64,000 nt of DNA from Helicobacter suis (GTDB lineage Bacteria; Campylobacterota; Campylobacteria; Campylobacterales; Helicobacteraceae), in assembly GCF_902196135.1 (NCBI RefSeq), contig NZ_CABIKE010000006.1, positions 31,556 through 95,555 of the forward strand, in the 5' to 3' direction. Both the position numbers and the translations under genes were made by a program. The notes beneath the pieces are model-generated. The model was given only the letters and a program-made list of their open reading frames with translations. It did no database searches and had not been told where the DNA came from. This document shows, piece after piece, positions 26,765-36,555 of the stretch. Positions within the stretch are counted from its first letter, which is position 1. The number at the start of each line of letters is the position of its first letter.

Positions 26765-28558
26765 TTATACCTTTGCAGCGCATCCATCAAGCAACCCTTC
26801 AAATTCCTCAAGCATTTTTTCCACCTCACCCATGCCAATCTTCCAAAACTCTTTATCTGTAATATCAAACCCAAACATGCCCACCAACTCCTCAGGGCTT
26901 ACACTGCCCCCCTTGCTTAAAAATGTCGTATAAGTATCTACAAATTCTTGCTTTTCTGCTGCAGTTTTCTTTTTGCGGTAGAGACCAAATAAAGCCAAAA
27001 CTAGTAATTGCCCATAGCTATAAGAATAACAATAAAAGGGCGAATGGATAAAGTGGGGGATATAACTCCACCAGCGGGCGTAATTTTTGCTTAGCTTAAC
27101 GCTTTTGCCAAACATCTTAGCGTTTTCCTCTTGCCAAATGCGATCAAAATCTTTAGCTGTTAGTTCCTCAAATTCATCCCCACTACTATGGATGCGTCTT
27201 TCAAAATTAGTCATCACCACTTGCCTAAACATAGTAGAAAACATGTCCTCTAGTTTGCCCGCATAAATCCCGCGTAATTCTTTTTTATCCAGATCCTTTT
27301 TTAGACTTTCAAATAAAAGCATTTCTCCAAAAACAGAGGCGGTTTCAGAAGTGGTTAGGGGGGTATTGGTGTTAAGATAACCCACTTGCCCACTTAATGT
27401 CTGGTGGATCATGTGCCCAAATTCATGGGCAATGGTAAAGGCACTACGGCGATTACCGGTAAAGTTGAGTAGCACAAAGGGATGCGCGCTAGGCACGGTG
27501 CTATCGCTAAATGCTCCCCCGCGTTTGCCCGGGCGTGGATGTGAATCCACCCAACCCTCTTTAATCCCACGACTCACAATTTCATAAAACTTAGGCGAGA
27601 AGTTTTGATAAGCTTTAAGCACTAAATCTAGCGCCTCTTGATAAGAAAGAGGGGCTTCTTTTTGCTCAATAGGGGCGTAACGATCGTAGTCTTTAAGTTT
27701 ATAGCCCAAAAGCTTAGCCTTGCTTTTATAGTAGCGGTGCACTAAAGGATAATTCTCCTCCACAATCTCTAGCATGCTATCTACACTTTCTTGGGGGATT
27801 TGATTAGACAGATGCCTAAAGCTCTCAGGTTTTTCATAGTGGCGTAGTTTGGTATCAATATGTGAATCCTTGCGCACCATGTTTAAAACATAAGTCAAAA
27901 CTAGCCTATTTTTCTTTAAAGTTTTGGTCAGGGTTTTTTGGGCAAGTTTGCGCAATTTGCGATCAGGATTGTGTAGCTCAGATAAAATCTCTTCCTCGCT
28001 AATCATTTTATTTTGAAAGGGCATTTTTAGCGAGGTGATCACTTGATCAAAGAGATTAGAAAAGGCCTCTACACCAACACCGGAAGTAGCTAGTAGCACT
28101 TTTTCCTCCGGTAAGCTCAACATGTGGGGTTTTTGGCGTAAAAGAAGGCGCAGATAGTAAGCGTATTTAGGGCTGGCTTTAATAATAGCCTCTTGTTTAG
28201 CACTTTCTAAAGTACAAAATTCATTCTCTACAAAGAGCAGGTGTTGACCCATGTCCGCGCATAATAACTGGTATTTAGAATATAAATCGCTGCGTTTTGA
28301 ATCAACACAGAAAATCAAAAAGACATAACTCATCGCCCTAGAAACCCCCTCACTTAGGATTTCATACTCCTCCAAAATTTTTTCAAAAGCCTCCGGTTCT
28401 ACTTGGGCAAAACTACCGGCATGTTTTTCCTCAAAAGCCTTTACCTTTTGATCCCACTCACTTACATGTTGATCTAAAGCCTCTTGATTTGCAAATAGAG
28501 CACTCAAATCCCACTGGTGTTCGAGCTCTTTAGAGGGTTGTGTTTGTTTATTTGGCAT
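26765..28558 (-). CDS. pepF: Oligoendopeptidase F (M3 family metallopeptidase)
   Basis: A cytoplasmic zinc peptidase that degrades peptides of roughly 7-17 residues. The protein has 597 aa, typical length. The catalytic motif is AHEFGHMIHQ (HExxH) with the downstream Glu in TSETASVFGEMLLFE. The C-terminal Tyr/His-rich segment SYIPHFIHSPFYCYSYSYG is conserved in the family. ATG has AAGGAG upstream; TAAAAT on the minus strand at about 28591-28596 could be its -10. Heads the run to the TerB-like gene. Confidence 0.95.
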   Translation of the reverse strand: MPNKQTQPSKELEHQWDLSALFANQEALDQHVSEWDQKVKAFEEKHAGSFAQVEPEAFEKILEEYEILSEGVSRAMSYVFLIFCVDSKRSDLYSKYQLLCADMGQHLLFVENEFCTLESAKQEAIIKASPKYAYYLRLLLRQKPHMLSLPEEKVLLATSGVGVEAFSNLFDQVITSLKMPFQNKMISEEEILSELHNPDRKLRKLAQKTLTKTLKKNRLVLTYVLNMVRKDSHIDTKLRHYEKPESFRHLSNQIPQESVDSMLEIVEENYPLVHRYYKSKAKLLGYKLKDYDRYAPIEQKEAPLSYQEALDLVLKAYQNFSPKFYEIVSRGIKEGWVDSHPRPGKRGGAFSDSTVPSAHPFVLLNFTGNRRSAFTIAHEFGHMIHQTLSGQVGYLNTNTPLTTSETASVFGEMLLFESLKKDLDKKELRGIYAGKLEDMFSTMFRQVVMTNFERRIHSSGDEFEELTAKDFDRIWQEENAKMFGKSVKLSKNYARWWSYIPHFIHSPFYCYSYSYGQLLVLALFGLYRKKKTAAEKQEFVDTYTTFLSKGGSVSPEELVGMFGFDITDKEFWKIGMGEVEKMLEEFEGLLDGCAAKV

Positions 28559-28657
28559 GGCGTACTCCTTTTAAAGGTTAAAACTAAGGGTTATTTTAGC
28601 ATGGTTTGGCTCTATTGACTCTAATTCTAGTCAAGTGAGCTAAAAAAAAGCGTGTGT

Positions 28658-28663
28658 TATAAT
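28658..28663 (+). promoter_or_regulatory. -10 box of the LPP20-like lipoprotein gene
   Basis: TATAAT with TG two bases upstream (extended -10), 33 bases before the TTG start at 28696. A strong housekeeping promoter candidate. Confidence 0.6.
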
Positions 28664-28695
28664 ACCCAATCATTTTTTATTTTAAGGAGATTATC

Positions 28696-29493
28696 TTGAA
28701 AAATAGGTACACCGCGTTACTGGGCACATTTTTAGTTGGGTATTTTTTTGTGGCATGTAGTGTGTATGAAACTTCTGATCTACCCTCTGAGAATATTGCT
28801 AAGAAAGAAAAGAAAGAAAAGGTTAAAAAAGCCAGCAAAGATAAAAGCAAACCCCCCAAAGAAAAGGATATTAAAAACAAACCTCCTAAAGAAATCCCCA
28901 CTTCTAAAGTCCTTGAAACTCCTAAAAAGCCAGAATCTAACACCGCTTTAACAGAGGAGATTAAAAAACTCAGTGCAGCTATAGCCACTAATGCTGAAAA
29001 GGTAGATGCCCTAGATGCCAAACTCAACACACAAGAAGTACAAAAACAACCACCACAAAATGCGCTACAAAAAAATATTGAAAAATCTGATCGTTTCCTC
29101 ATTGGATATGGCATAAGCGATACAAGGGTAAAATCTGATCAAGATAGCGATGCAAGAGAAGCCGCCTATTTTAATGCAAGACGCATGCTCACCTTCTCTA
29201 TTTATAAAAGATTTAGTCAGGCTTTACAGGATAATCATCTAAAATCTAATCACCTCAGAAATATTTTGCTCTTCACCATTGATAAGGCCATTGATAGTAC
29301 AGAAATTTATAAAGAAAAGAAATTTATCTTTCTGCCATTCTATCGCAAAATCTTAGGGCTTTTTTTGGTAGATAGCAATGTTTTAGAGCGTATCCGACAA
29401 TTAGTACGCGTCCAGTATAATTTCACAAACCAACAAAGACATGTGATTGATCGCCTAATTTATACGATGCATAATGAGGATACTTTGCACTAA
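28696..29493 (+). CDS. LPP20-family lipoprotein
   Basis: A 265-residue exported lipoprotein. The signal peptide ends in a lipobox (FFVAC, Cys21). Residues about 22-90 are a Lys/Pro-rich low-complexity linker, followed by a short coiled stretch. The C-terminal part from about 130 (SDRFLIGYGISD...DSDAREAAYFNARRML) matches the LPP20 lipoprotein family, known as a surface antigen in H. pylori. The start is TTG with AAGGAG upstream. The Lys-rich linker probably binds peptidoglycan or spans the periplasm; this is inference. Confidence 0.75.
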   Translation: MKNRYTALLGTFLVGYFFVACSVYETSDLPSENIAKKEKKEKVKKASKDKSKPPKEKDIKNKPPKEIPTSKVLETPKKPESNTALTEEIKKLSAAIATNAEKVDALDAKLNTQEVQKQPPQNALQKNIEKSDRFLIGYGISDTRVKSDQDSDAREAAYFNARRMLTFSIYKRFSQALQDNHLKSNHLRNILLFTIDKAIDSTEIYKEKKFIFLPFYRKILGLFLVDSNVLERIRQLVRVQYNFTNQQRHVIDRLIYTMHNEDTLH

Positions 29494-29769
29494 TAATCAC
29501 CTATTGGCACATTTCATTCACATGCTAAGCACATGTGAATTGCTTTTGTGCCTATTTGTGCCTAAAGCTTATGATTTTGGGTTACAAACCCCACTTTTAA
29601 ACCCATTGCCCTCACATGTTTTGTGCTCTCATGTGAATGAAAAAGTTTTTTTCCCCATGCTAGCAAGTCCCTTTGTAGCGCACTTAAATAGGCTTTGTTC
29701 ACATTTTCACAGCCCCTACTACTACTACTAAAAATTAATTATCATGGATTTTTTGCCACTTTTTTAAAA
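29494..29769. other. Non-coding spacer with repeated TCACATG palindromes
   Basis: A spacer of 276 bases between the lipoprotein gene and acpS (convergent). It holds a 9-bp inverted repeat ATTCACATG/CATGTGAAT (29516-29524 and 29532-29540), a second, TCACATG/CATGTGA (29612-29618 and 29630-29636), a GGGTT/AACCC hairpin (29579-29591) and five CTA units (29716-29730). An 85-codon reading frame crosses it but lacks an RBS and any protein character. It may be a structured transcript or a protein-binding region. Confidence 0.4.
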
Positions 29770-30123
29770 TCAAGAAAGAAACTGCGCTAAAACAACAGCC
29801 ACAGCAAACCCCCGATCGTGGCTAATGCTTACATGTAAATTTTGAATCTTAAAAAGTGCTTGTTTTTCGGGGGTGAGTTGCAAAATAGGCGCGCCTAATG
29901 TGTTTTTAGACAAGCACATATCTAAAAATCTCAACTGCGCACAAATCCCCACCCCCAAAGCCTTAGAACAAGCTTCTTTAGCCGCCCAAGCCCCAGCAAC
30001 ACTGTGGGGTTTTATAAATAGGGTTTGCTCGTAGGTGGAAAGAAATTTATTTAAAAAGCGGTGTTTGTGGCGGGAAATATTGTCTGTAATACGCGCTATA
30101 CAAACAATATCAACCCCAATCAT
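29770..30123 (-). CDS. acpS: Holo-[acyl-carrier-protein] synthase
   Basis: Transfers 4'-phosphopantetheine from CoA to the acyl carrier protein. The protein has 117 aa. MIGVDIVCIARI (metal-binding Asp) and AAKEACSKALG (Glu/Lys motif) are clear, and SISHDRGFAVAVVL closes the domain. ATGA overlap with fliL; same order as HP0808-HP0810. Confidence 0.95.
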   Translation of the reverse strand: MIGVDIVCIARITDNISRHKHRFLNKFLSTYEQTLFIKPHSVAGAWAAKEACSKALGVGICAQLRFLDMCLSKNTLGAPILQLTPEKQALFKIQNLHVSISHDRGFAVAVVLAQFLS

Positions 30124-30662
30124 TGGATCACAAAATCAGTAAAGAAAACATTTTTAATAAAGCCATCAATTAAAAAGCTATTGATATTGCTACGGATTTC
30201 CTCTTTAAGCTTGTTTTTGCCTTTAAGTGTGCTGATCTCCTCAATGGATTTAGAGGAAAGAATTTCAATAATGGTATCTTTAATCGCCGTTTCTTTAACT
30301 TTAACCTCCTCTACTAGTTTAGGATCGCTTAATTCTAAACTAATGCTTGTTTTAAGATAACGGCGTCCATTTTGGGCAATTAAATTCACCACAAAGGGAT
30401 CGCTTAAAGGATATAAAGGCCCTAAAGATAAATAATCTGATGATTTGACCATCAAATCTGATTGCCCTCCGTTATCATTAAGTTTACTAGCCTCTCTAAT
30501 CTGGCGCATTCTATTTCCCGCATCTCCTTCTGATTTTTTCTCATTTCTACCCAGTAGCAAAATAGCAATCACCCCTACCAAAATTAGCATAACCAAAACC
30601 GCACCAATCACCACAAACAAAAGCGCCTTGCTCTTTTTGGCCTCTTTAACCTCATCAGCCAT
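30120..30662 (-). CDS. fliL: Flagellar basal body-associated protein FliL
   Basis: A single-span inner-membrane protein around the stator of the flagellar motor. The protein has 180 aa: a charged N-terminus, membrane span at about 13-35, a linker, and a periplasmic domain with the FliL pattern YPLSDPFVVNLI...RYLKTSISLEL, ending DFVIQ. AAGGAA precedes the ATG. Overlaps rsmD by 8 bases and acpS by 4. Confidence 0.92.
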   Translation of the reverse strand: MADEVKEAKKSKALLFVVIGAVLVMLILVGVIAILLLGRNEKKSEGDAGNRMRQIREASKLNDNGGQSDLMVKSSDYLSLGPLYPLSDPFVVNLIAQNGRRYLKTSISLELSDPKLVEEVKVKETAIKDTIIEILSSKSIEEISTLKGKNKLKEEIRSNINSFLIDGFIKNVFFTDFVIQ

Positions 30663-31263
30663 GTTTATTCCTTTGCAAAAAATAATAACTCAAGCTTGTT
30701 TTACCAAACTTTCTTTGTTTGATTATACTAAAGCCGGCTATATTTCTTGGCATGCTCTGCAAGCTTTCATGTTCAAATACAATTAAAAATCCATGCTCTA
30801 AAAGAGAAGAAGGAATTGTTAAACTCTCTAAAAAATGCAAACAACGCGTATAAATCCCCTCCATAAAGGGCGGATCCATGTATAAAATCACTAGTCCTTC
30901 AGATTTTAATGTTTCTAAACAAGTTTGGAGTAATGTAAACACATCTGTACAAATAGCTTGAGTCTGTGCCTCTTTCAATCTATTTTTAAAAGCTTGAATA
31001 TTTTGTTGCAGCACTAAAAAAACATGTGGGTCTTGCTCAAAAAAGTAAGCCTCAGAAGCGCCCCGACTTAGCGCTTCTAAACCCATGCTAGCGCTACCAG
31101 CAAAAGCCTCAATAAACACGCTATGAATAATAGAGGTTTGCAACACATTAAAAAAGGATTCTCTAACAATAGCCTTAGTGGGACGGGTGATTTGTTTGGG
31201 GGGTAAATGTAAAGAAAGACCTTTGCATACACCCCCTAAGATTTTAAAAAGTGGGGGTGGCAT
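30655..31263 (-). CDS. rsmD: 16S rRNA (guanine966-N2)-methyltransferase RsmD
   Basis: A 202-residue SAM-dependent methyltransferase of the RsmD family. ITRPTKAIVRESFFNVL is the family opening motif, EAFAGSASMGLEALSRGA holds the SAM-binding loop, and YMDPPFMEG is the catalytic (D/N)PP(F/Y). ATG lies in a TAATG overlap with the upstream gene. Confidence 0.9.
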   Translation of the reverse strand: MPPPLFKILGGVCKGLSLHLPPKQITRPTKAIVRESFFNVLQTSIIHSVFIEAFAGSASMGLEALSRGASEAYFFEQDPHVFLVLQQNIQAFKNRLKEAQTQAICTDVFTLLQTCLETLKSEGLVILYMDPPFMEGIYTRCLHFLESLTIPSSLLEHGFLIVFEHESLQSMPRNIAGFSIIKQRKFGKTSLSYYFLQRNKHG

Positions 31264-31586
31264 TAGCGCTTATAATCCTGTAATAATTCAAGCAATTTAT
31301 GCGTGTATTCTTGCAATAATATCTGCACCTTATACTCTAAACTCTCTCTTTGGGCTTTATTTTGGTAAAAATCTTGTAACTTTTCTAATAATTCTTCTTT
31401 TGTAAAGGGGGTTGGAATGTGTGCCCCTGTTTGCGATCCAATCAAACAAGTGGCCTTTAGAGGGTTTTTAAGGGGCTGATCGCTTAAAATAAAATCACAA
31501 GCCTCTTGGGTGGATAAAAAATCATGTAAATAGCGCTCTAAAACCTTTCTTAGCAATAAAGAGCGACAATTAATAAAGATCTTCAT
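31263..31586 (-). CDS. Conserved hypothetical protein upstream of rsmD
   Basis: A 107-residue soluble protein beginning [20 protein letters not shown], with an alpha/beta N-terminus resembling a receiver or Rossmann half and a long C-terminal helix ([19 protein letters not shown]). I start at ATG 31586; an ATG at 31595 is possible. Same place as HP0811 of H. pylori. Function unknown. Confidence 0.65.
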   Translation of the reverse strand: MKIFINCRSLLLRKVLERYLHDFLSTQEACDFILSDQPLKNPLKATCLIGSQTGAHIPTPFTKEELLEKLQDFYQNKAQRESLEYKVQILLQEYTHKLLELLQDYKR

Positions 31587-31657
31587 CGTTTCCATTTTTT
31601 GCGCACCAAATGCTATTATTGCATATTCCATGTTCAAAAATGCTTTTAAGGGAGGCC

Positions 31658-33451
31658 ATGCAACAGCACATCCGCAATTTTTCTATCATTGCCCACATTG
31701 ATCACGGCAAAAGCACCTTAGCTGATTGTTTGATTCAAGCCTGTAAAGCGATTAGCACGCGGGAAATGACAAGCCAAGTGTTAGACACTATGGACATTGA
31801 AAAAGAAAGAGGAATCACCATTAAAGCCCAATCCATGCGCTTACAATACCATTTTCAAGGGCAAGATTATATTTTAAATCTTATTGATACCCCCGGGCAT
31901 GTAGATTTTAGCTATGAGGTTTCTCGTTCACTAGCTGCTTGTGAGGGAGCGCTTTTAGTAGTAGATGCCACACAAGGCGTGCAGGCACAAACCATTGCTA
32001 ATATTTACATCGCCCTAGATAACCACCTAGAAATTTTACCCGTAATTAATAAAATTGACTTACCCAACGCCCAAGTTGCAGAAGTCAAAGAAGACATTGA
32101 AAACACCATTGGGTTAGATTGTAGCGAGGCTAATTGCGTGAGCGCAAAATCAGGTTTAGGGATTTTAGCCTTACTAGAAACACTCATCACTAAAATCCCC
32201 CCACCTAATGGTAATCCTGATGCCCCTACTAAAGCCCTTATTTATGATTCATGGTTTGATAACTACTTAGGGGCTTTAGCTTTGGTGCGGCTTAAAGAGG
32301 GTCGTTTGTGTGCTAACCAAGAGGTGTTAGTAATGGGCAATCAAAAGACTCACCAAGTGCTATCTCTTTACTACCCTAATCCTTTGCATAAAATCCCTAC
32401 AGAAACCATTGAATGCGGCGAAATTGGCATTATCTCTTTGGGTTCTAAAAATTTAACAGATATTACCGTAGGCGATACGATCACCGATGCAAAAAATCCC
32501 ACACAAAACCCCATAGAAGGATTTAAGCCGGCCAAGCCTTTTGTTTTTGCTGGACTTTATCCCATAGAGAGCGATCAATTTGAGGAATTGCGCGATGCGC
32601 TGTATAAATTACAACTCAATGATTCTTCTTTACAATTTGAACCTGAAAGTAGTATGGCTTTGGGTTTTGGTTTTCGGGTAGGATTTTTAGGACTCTTGCA
32701 TATGGAAGTCATTAAAGAAAGATTGGAGCGCGAATTTAACCTTAATCTAATTGCCACTGCACCTACTGTGGTCTATGAAGTGCATTTACATAATGGACAA
32801 GTCTTATCCGTGCAAAACCCTAGCCAGCTACCCCCTGAAAACACCATTGCCTGCATTAAAGAGCCCTATGTGAAGGCTAGTATCATTGCGCCTAGTGAGT
32901 ATTTGGGTAATTTACTAGGTCTACTTAATAAAAAACGGGGGATTCAAGATAAAATGGAGTATCTCAACCAAAACCGGGTACTTTTAACCTATTCTTTGCC
33001 CAGTAATGAAATCGTGATGGATTTTTATGACAAACTTAAATCTTGCACTAAGGGTTATGCGAGTTTTGATTATGAGCCTATTGGCTATCAAGAAGGGCAA
33101 TTAGTTAAGTTAGATGTACGCGTTGCTTCTGAAATAGTGGATGCGCTCTCTATTATTGTAGATAAGAGTAAGGCTTATGAAAAGGGTAAAGCTCTAGTAG
33201 AAACCATGAAAACGCTGATCCCAAGACAACTTTTTGAAGTTGCTATTCAGGCTAGTATTGGCAATAAAATCATCGCGCGAGAAACGGTTAAATCAGTGGG
33301 TAAGAATGTAACGGCTAAGTGCTATGGGGGCGATATTACTAGAAAGCGCAAACTCTTAGAAAAGCAAAAAGAGGGCAAGAAACGCATGAAAGCTATAGGG
33401 AAAGTCCAACTCCCCCAAGAGGCGTTTTTAGCGATTTTAAAGGTGGATTAA
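31658..33451 (+). CDS. lepA: Elongation factor 4 (LepA) GTPase
   Basis: A ribosomal GTPase that back-translocates or remodels stalled ribosomes. The protein has 597 aa. G1 is AHIDHGKST, switch-II is DTPGHVDF, G4 is NKID, and the LepA-specific C-terminal domain includes [20 protein letters not shown]. The ATG at 31658 has GGGAGG upstream. H. pylori lepA is HP0355. Confidence 0.97.
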   Translation: MQQHIRNFSIIAHIDHGKSTLADCLIQACKAISTREMTSQVLDTMDIEKERGITIKAQSMRLQYHFQGQDYILNLIDTPGHVDFSYEVSRSLAACEGALLVVDATQGVQAQTIANIYIALDNHLEILPVINKIDLPNAQVAEVKEDIENTIGLDCSEANCVSAKSGLGILALLETLITKIPPPNGNPDAPTKALIYDSWFDNYLGALALVRLKEGRLCANQEVLVMGNQKTHQVLSLYYPNPLHKIPTETIECGEIGIISLGSKNLTDITVGDTITDAKNPTQNPIEGFKPAKPFVFAGLYPIESDQFEELRDALYKLQLNDSSLQFEPESSMALGFGFRVGFLGLLHMEVIKERLEREFNLNLIATAPTVVYEVHLHNGQVLSVQNPSQLPPENTIACIKEPYVKASIIAPSEYLGNLLGLLNKKRGIQDKMEYLNQNRVLLTYSLPSNEIVMDFYDKLKSCTKGYASFDYEPIGYQEGQLVKLDVRVASEIVDALSIIVDKSKAYEKGKALVETMKTLIPRQLFEVAIQASIGNKIIARETVKSVGKNVTAKCYGGDITRKRKLLEKQKEGKKRMKAIGKVQLPQEAFLAILKVD

Positions 33452-33496
33452 GTGCTTATTTAACTCCAGCGCCCAAAGCTAGAGGGTTGTACAAAT

Positions 33497-34123
33497 TTAA
33501 AAATACCAAGTATGGGATACAAACATGCTGTAATCACGCACAAATTTAGAGCCCAATTCCGTATCAAAGGGAAACTTAAACCCCACCTCTATAGACACAT
33601 CATGGTAGAGAATCACCGTCTGGAAACGAATGCCCACTTCTCCTAAAACCCTAAAATAAGTTCTCTTGAAGGTAAAACTAGTAAAGGATCTGTAATTTTC
33701 TACAAAAAAATCCCGTGAAAACTTAGAAGTTGTCCAAGTATTACCCGCTACCATCATGCCATAAAAAAGACCCCAGACATTTAAAGGGTTTTTATTATAT
33801 TCAATGACCACATCTGCCCCCACTCCATAAGTAAACATATTGGTTTCAATATTGTCTTTTTTATCTAAAATCACATACCCATAGTCTAAAAAGCCATAGT
33901 AACGGGTGTAAAACCAGCGATTAAGCGGGTTGTATTCATAGCCATACATGATAGTCGCCCCCTCAATGGTGCGGTAGTTTGTCTTGGTTTGGCCATTTTG
34001 AATCGTATCAAAGTGCATTTGTCCCAAAAGATATTCGCTAAGTAGAAAGGTACGGCTCTTAGCCGCTTTGATTGGGGATAATAAAGCTAAAAATACCCCT
34101 ACCACGCATATTAGTTTTTGCAT
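33497..34123 (-). CDS. Hor/Hop-family outer membrane protein
   Basis: A 208-residue beta-barrel protein. Signal peptide about 1-20 (VFLALLSPIKA). The barrel is rich in Tyr, Phe and Gly with alternating pattern (MYGYEYNPLNRWFYTRYYGFLDYGY) and ends in VSHTWYF, the C-terminal Phe signature of outer-membrane insertion, with Helicobacter-type GVGADVVIEY. It lies next to a putative lipoprotein on the same strand. Ligand unknown. Confidence 0.8.
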   Translation of the reverse strand: MQKLICVVGVFLALLSPIKAAKSRTFLLSEYLLGQMHFDTIQNGQTKTNYRTIEGATIMYGYEYNPLNRWFYTRYYGFLDYGYVILDKKDNIETNMFTYGVGADVVIEYNKNPLNVWGLFYGMMVAGNTWTTSKFSRDFFVENYRSFTSFTFKRTYFRVLGEVGIRFQTVILYHDVSIEVGFKFPFDTELGSKFVRDYSMFVSHTWYF

Positions 34124-34145
34124 GGGATTTAAGGGGTTTTCAAAG

Positions 34146-34520
34146 TTAATAATTGTGGTTTAGAGGCGAGGCTAGATTATCTTGGTGGTTAGTCCAATTT
34201 TGGAGAATATTGCCATTTTGAGGGCTATAAAGTGGACCCGTTCCTTGAGTTGCCTCTTGGATTGCATTTTCCTCATCCACAAGTTGATCGACTCTTTCTG
34301 TTGTCTTAGCGTTATCAGCCTTATGCTCCAAATCAGACTCTAAAGCCGCATCTTGTTGTACCGGAGTCATTTTATTAAGCGCACGGGCATCTGCTGGCTT
34401 AGCTTGATGGCTTGAGGATTTATGATGGGTGTCTTTACAACCTTGAATCAAAATCCCGGCTGAGGCGAGTACAGAAACACTTAAAATCTTTAAAATCTGT
34501 TTGAGAGGGGAGTTCTTCAT
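34146..34520 (-). CDS. Small lipoprotein
   Basis: A 124-residue protein with a lipoprotein signal: helical hydrophobic core then ILIQGC (lipobox, Cys about 27). The mature part is hydrophilic, rich in Asp, Glu, Asn and Gln with His near the new N-terminus (THHKSSSH), and has no recognised domain. I start at ATG 34520, which has AAGGA at good distance; an ATG six bases upstream sits too close to the RBS. Lies 22 bases before the outer-membrane protein gene and probably shares its transcript. Confidence 0.7.
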   Translation of the reverse strand: MKNSPLKQILKILSVSVLASAGILIQGCKDTHHKSSSHQAKPADARALNKMTPVQQDAALESDLEHKADNAKTTERVDQLVDEENAIQEATQGTGPLYSPQNGNILQNWTNHQDNLASPLNHNY

Positions 34521-34597
34521 CCGCATCCTTTTTTTGGGCTATAATAATCATGATTTGTTAAAATAAAATTAATGATTGATTAAAATAAAATAAAAGA

Positions 34598-36487
34598 ATG
34601 GTCATGGCGTGGACAAAAACAGGTGTAAGCGGAATTAAACCTGATATGGATTTAGGATTAGGCGTTTCTTTAACCTCTTTTCTAGAATTGCTTTTAAACC
34701 CTCCTAAAAGTTATACACCCTATTATATTTTAGAAAATTTAGAACCGGGGGCGCTGGGCTGTTTAGAGGTGGATTATATAAACATGCACAAAGGGCATGT
34801 TTTAAAGATCAACACCCATGTTAAAACTACAGGGCAGGTTTTAGAATTGGTTTGTTTTAACTACACCCCCTATCATACTAAACACTTTTCCCAAAAAAGC
34901 TATTTTGTCTATGGCAAGTTAAGCCTTAATCCTTACACACAAGTTTTACAGATGATCAACCCTAAAATCATCACACAGCCAAACACCATAACCCTACACT
35001 TTGATAAGGCATGCCAAAAAATTGCCTCCTTTAACCAACAACGGCAGTATAAAGCTTATAAAGATTATTGTTTGAGTATCCTCACCCCTTATAATTTACA
35101 TAAACTCACCACTTTAGGCGTATCTGTAGAGATGATAGAGAGTTTACACATGCTGTTTTATCCCACTTTAGAATTTGCACTAGATCATGCAAATAAAGGA
35201 TTACATGGTAAGTATTTAGAGAGTTTAAAATGCATAGAAGCTATGGCTTATATGCTAGCTCTAAGCGGGAAAACATTCCATGCTCCCAGTAAATTTAGCG
35301 GGCATGCTAATGTGCAGGCCTTGCAAGAATTTTTAGACAAACTGCCCTTTACCCTCACGCCTGATCAACAAAAAGCTATCTCTAGTATTAAGCAAGATTT
35401 ACAAGGAAAAGTAGCGACAAAACGCCTGATTATGGGAGATGTGGGATCGGGAAAAACGATGGTGATCTTAGCTAGTGTGGCTTTAGCATCGCCTTATAAA
35501 AGTTTATTAATGGCCCCTACAAGCATTTTAGCCAAACAGATTTATACAGAAGCCCTTAAATTTCTACCCCCTTCTATTAAACCTCTCTTGTTGCTAGGGG
35601 GGTGGTCTAAAAAGGTGCAAAAATCTATTAATGAAGCCACTTTCATTATAGGCACCACCACACTTTTATACACCCCCCTAGACACCTCACAAGTGGCTTT
35701 AGTTTTAAGCGATGAACAACACCGCTTTGGCACAAAACAACGCCATGCTTTGCAAACACTAGCTACGCATACAACAGGTAGACCGCATTACTTGCAGTTT
35801 TCAGCAACGCCTATTCCTAGAACTTTAGCGATGATGGGGGCTAAGTTTGTTGCCACCAGTCTATTAAAAGACAAACCCTACCACAAGGATATTAAAACAC
35901 GCATCATTGGCAAGAAGGATTTTACAAAACTCTTAGAGCATATCCAAGAACAAATTGCGCAGGATAAACAAGTGGCCATTATTTACCCTCTAGTGGAGGA
36001 GAGTCAGAAAATGGATTATCTTTCTTTGAAAGAGGGAGCGCCTTATTGGCAAAAGCGCTTTGAAAAAGTTTGTGTGGTGAGTGGTAAGCATAAGGATAAA
36101 GAAGAAATCATGGAAGCCTTTGCTAAGGAGGGGCAGATTTTATTAGCCACCACTCTAATTGAAGTGGGGATTAGCTTGCCTAAGCTTTCTACAATCATTA
36201 TTGTAGGGCCTGAACGGCTAGGTTTAGCAACTCTGCACCAGCTTAGAGGACGGGTTGCACGGCTAGGGGGTGAGGGGTATTGTTATCTTTTCACACACCA
36301 AAGCAATAACACGCGCCTATCTGATTTTAGCCAAACTCTTGATGGTTTTGAAATCGCTAATCTTGATTTAAAATACCGCCATTCAGGGGATTTACTACAC
36401 GGCAAAGAACAAAGCGGGAATCATTTTAATTTTTTAGATTTAAGCAAAGATCAACACCTCATTACAAAAGTAAGTGCCCTGTTTTAG
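34598..36487 (+). CDS. recG: ATP-dependent DNA helicase RecG
   Basis: Regresses stalled forks and branch-migrates Holliday junctions. The protein has 629 aa, shorter at the N-terminus than the E. coli enzyme (693), as in other Helicobacters. Motif I is GDVGSGKT (about 281-288), motif II DEQHRFG, motif III SATPIPRTL, motif VI QLRGRVARLG. The wedge domain at residues about 50-145 is poorly conserved. Start ATG at 34598; no strong RBS is seen (AAAGAA upstream). Confidence 0.93.
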   Translation: MVMAWTKTGVSGIKPDMDLGLGVSLTSFLELLLNPPKSYTPYYILENLEPGALGCLEVDYINMHKGHVLKINTHVKTTGQVLELVCFNYTPYHTKHFSQKSYFVYGKLSLNPYTQVLQMINPKIITQPNTITLHFDKACQKIASFNQQRQYKAYKDYCLSILTPYNLHKLTTLGVSVEMIESLHMLFYPTLEFALDHANKGLHGKYLESLKCIEAMAYMLALSGKTFHAPSKFSGHANVQALQEFLDKLPFTLTPDQQKAISSIKQDLQGKVATKRLIMGDVGSGKTMVILASVALASPYKSLLMAPTSILAKQIYTEALKFLPPSIKPLLLLGGWSKKVQKSINEATFIIGTTTLLYTPLDTSQVALVLSDEQHRFGTKQRHALQTLATHTTGRPHYLQFSATPIPRTLAMMGAKFVATSLLKDKPYHKDIKTRIIGKKDFTKLLEHIQEQIAQDKQVAIIYPLVEESQKMDYLSLKEGAPYWQKRFEKVCVVSGKHKDKEEIMEAFAKEGQILLATTLIEVGISLPKLSTIIIVGPERLGLATLHQLRGRVARLGGEGYCYLFTHQSNNTRLSDFSQTLDGFEIANLDLKYRHSGDLLHGKEQSGNHFNFLDLSKDQHLITKVSALF

Positions 36488-36518
36488 TTGGGTTATTACA
36501 TTAAACCCTAAGTCATGC

Positions 36519-36524
36519 TATAAT
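36519..36524 (+). promoter_or_regulatory. -10 box of the ccoNOQP operon
   Basis: TATAAT preceded by TG-like context (ATGC), 32 bases upstream of the ccoN ATG. No FNR-like palindrome is evident nearby, in line with a constitutive oxidase operon. Confidence 0.6.
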
Positions 36525-36555
36525 GGGGTTTGCGTGAATTTTTTTATAAAGGAGA

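Noticed and set aside
29474..29731. 85-codon reading frame after the lipoprotein gene
   Set aside because: It overlaps the lipoprotein end, has no RBS, and its residues look random with runs of Tyr from the CTA repeat; the spacer is better explained as non-coding.
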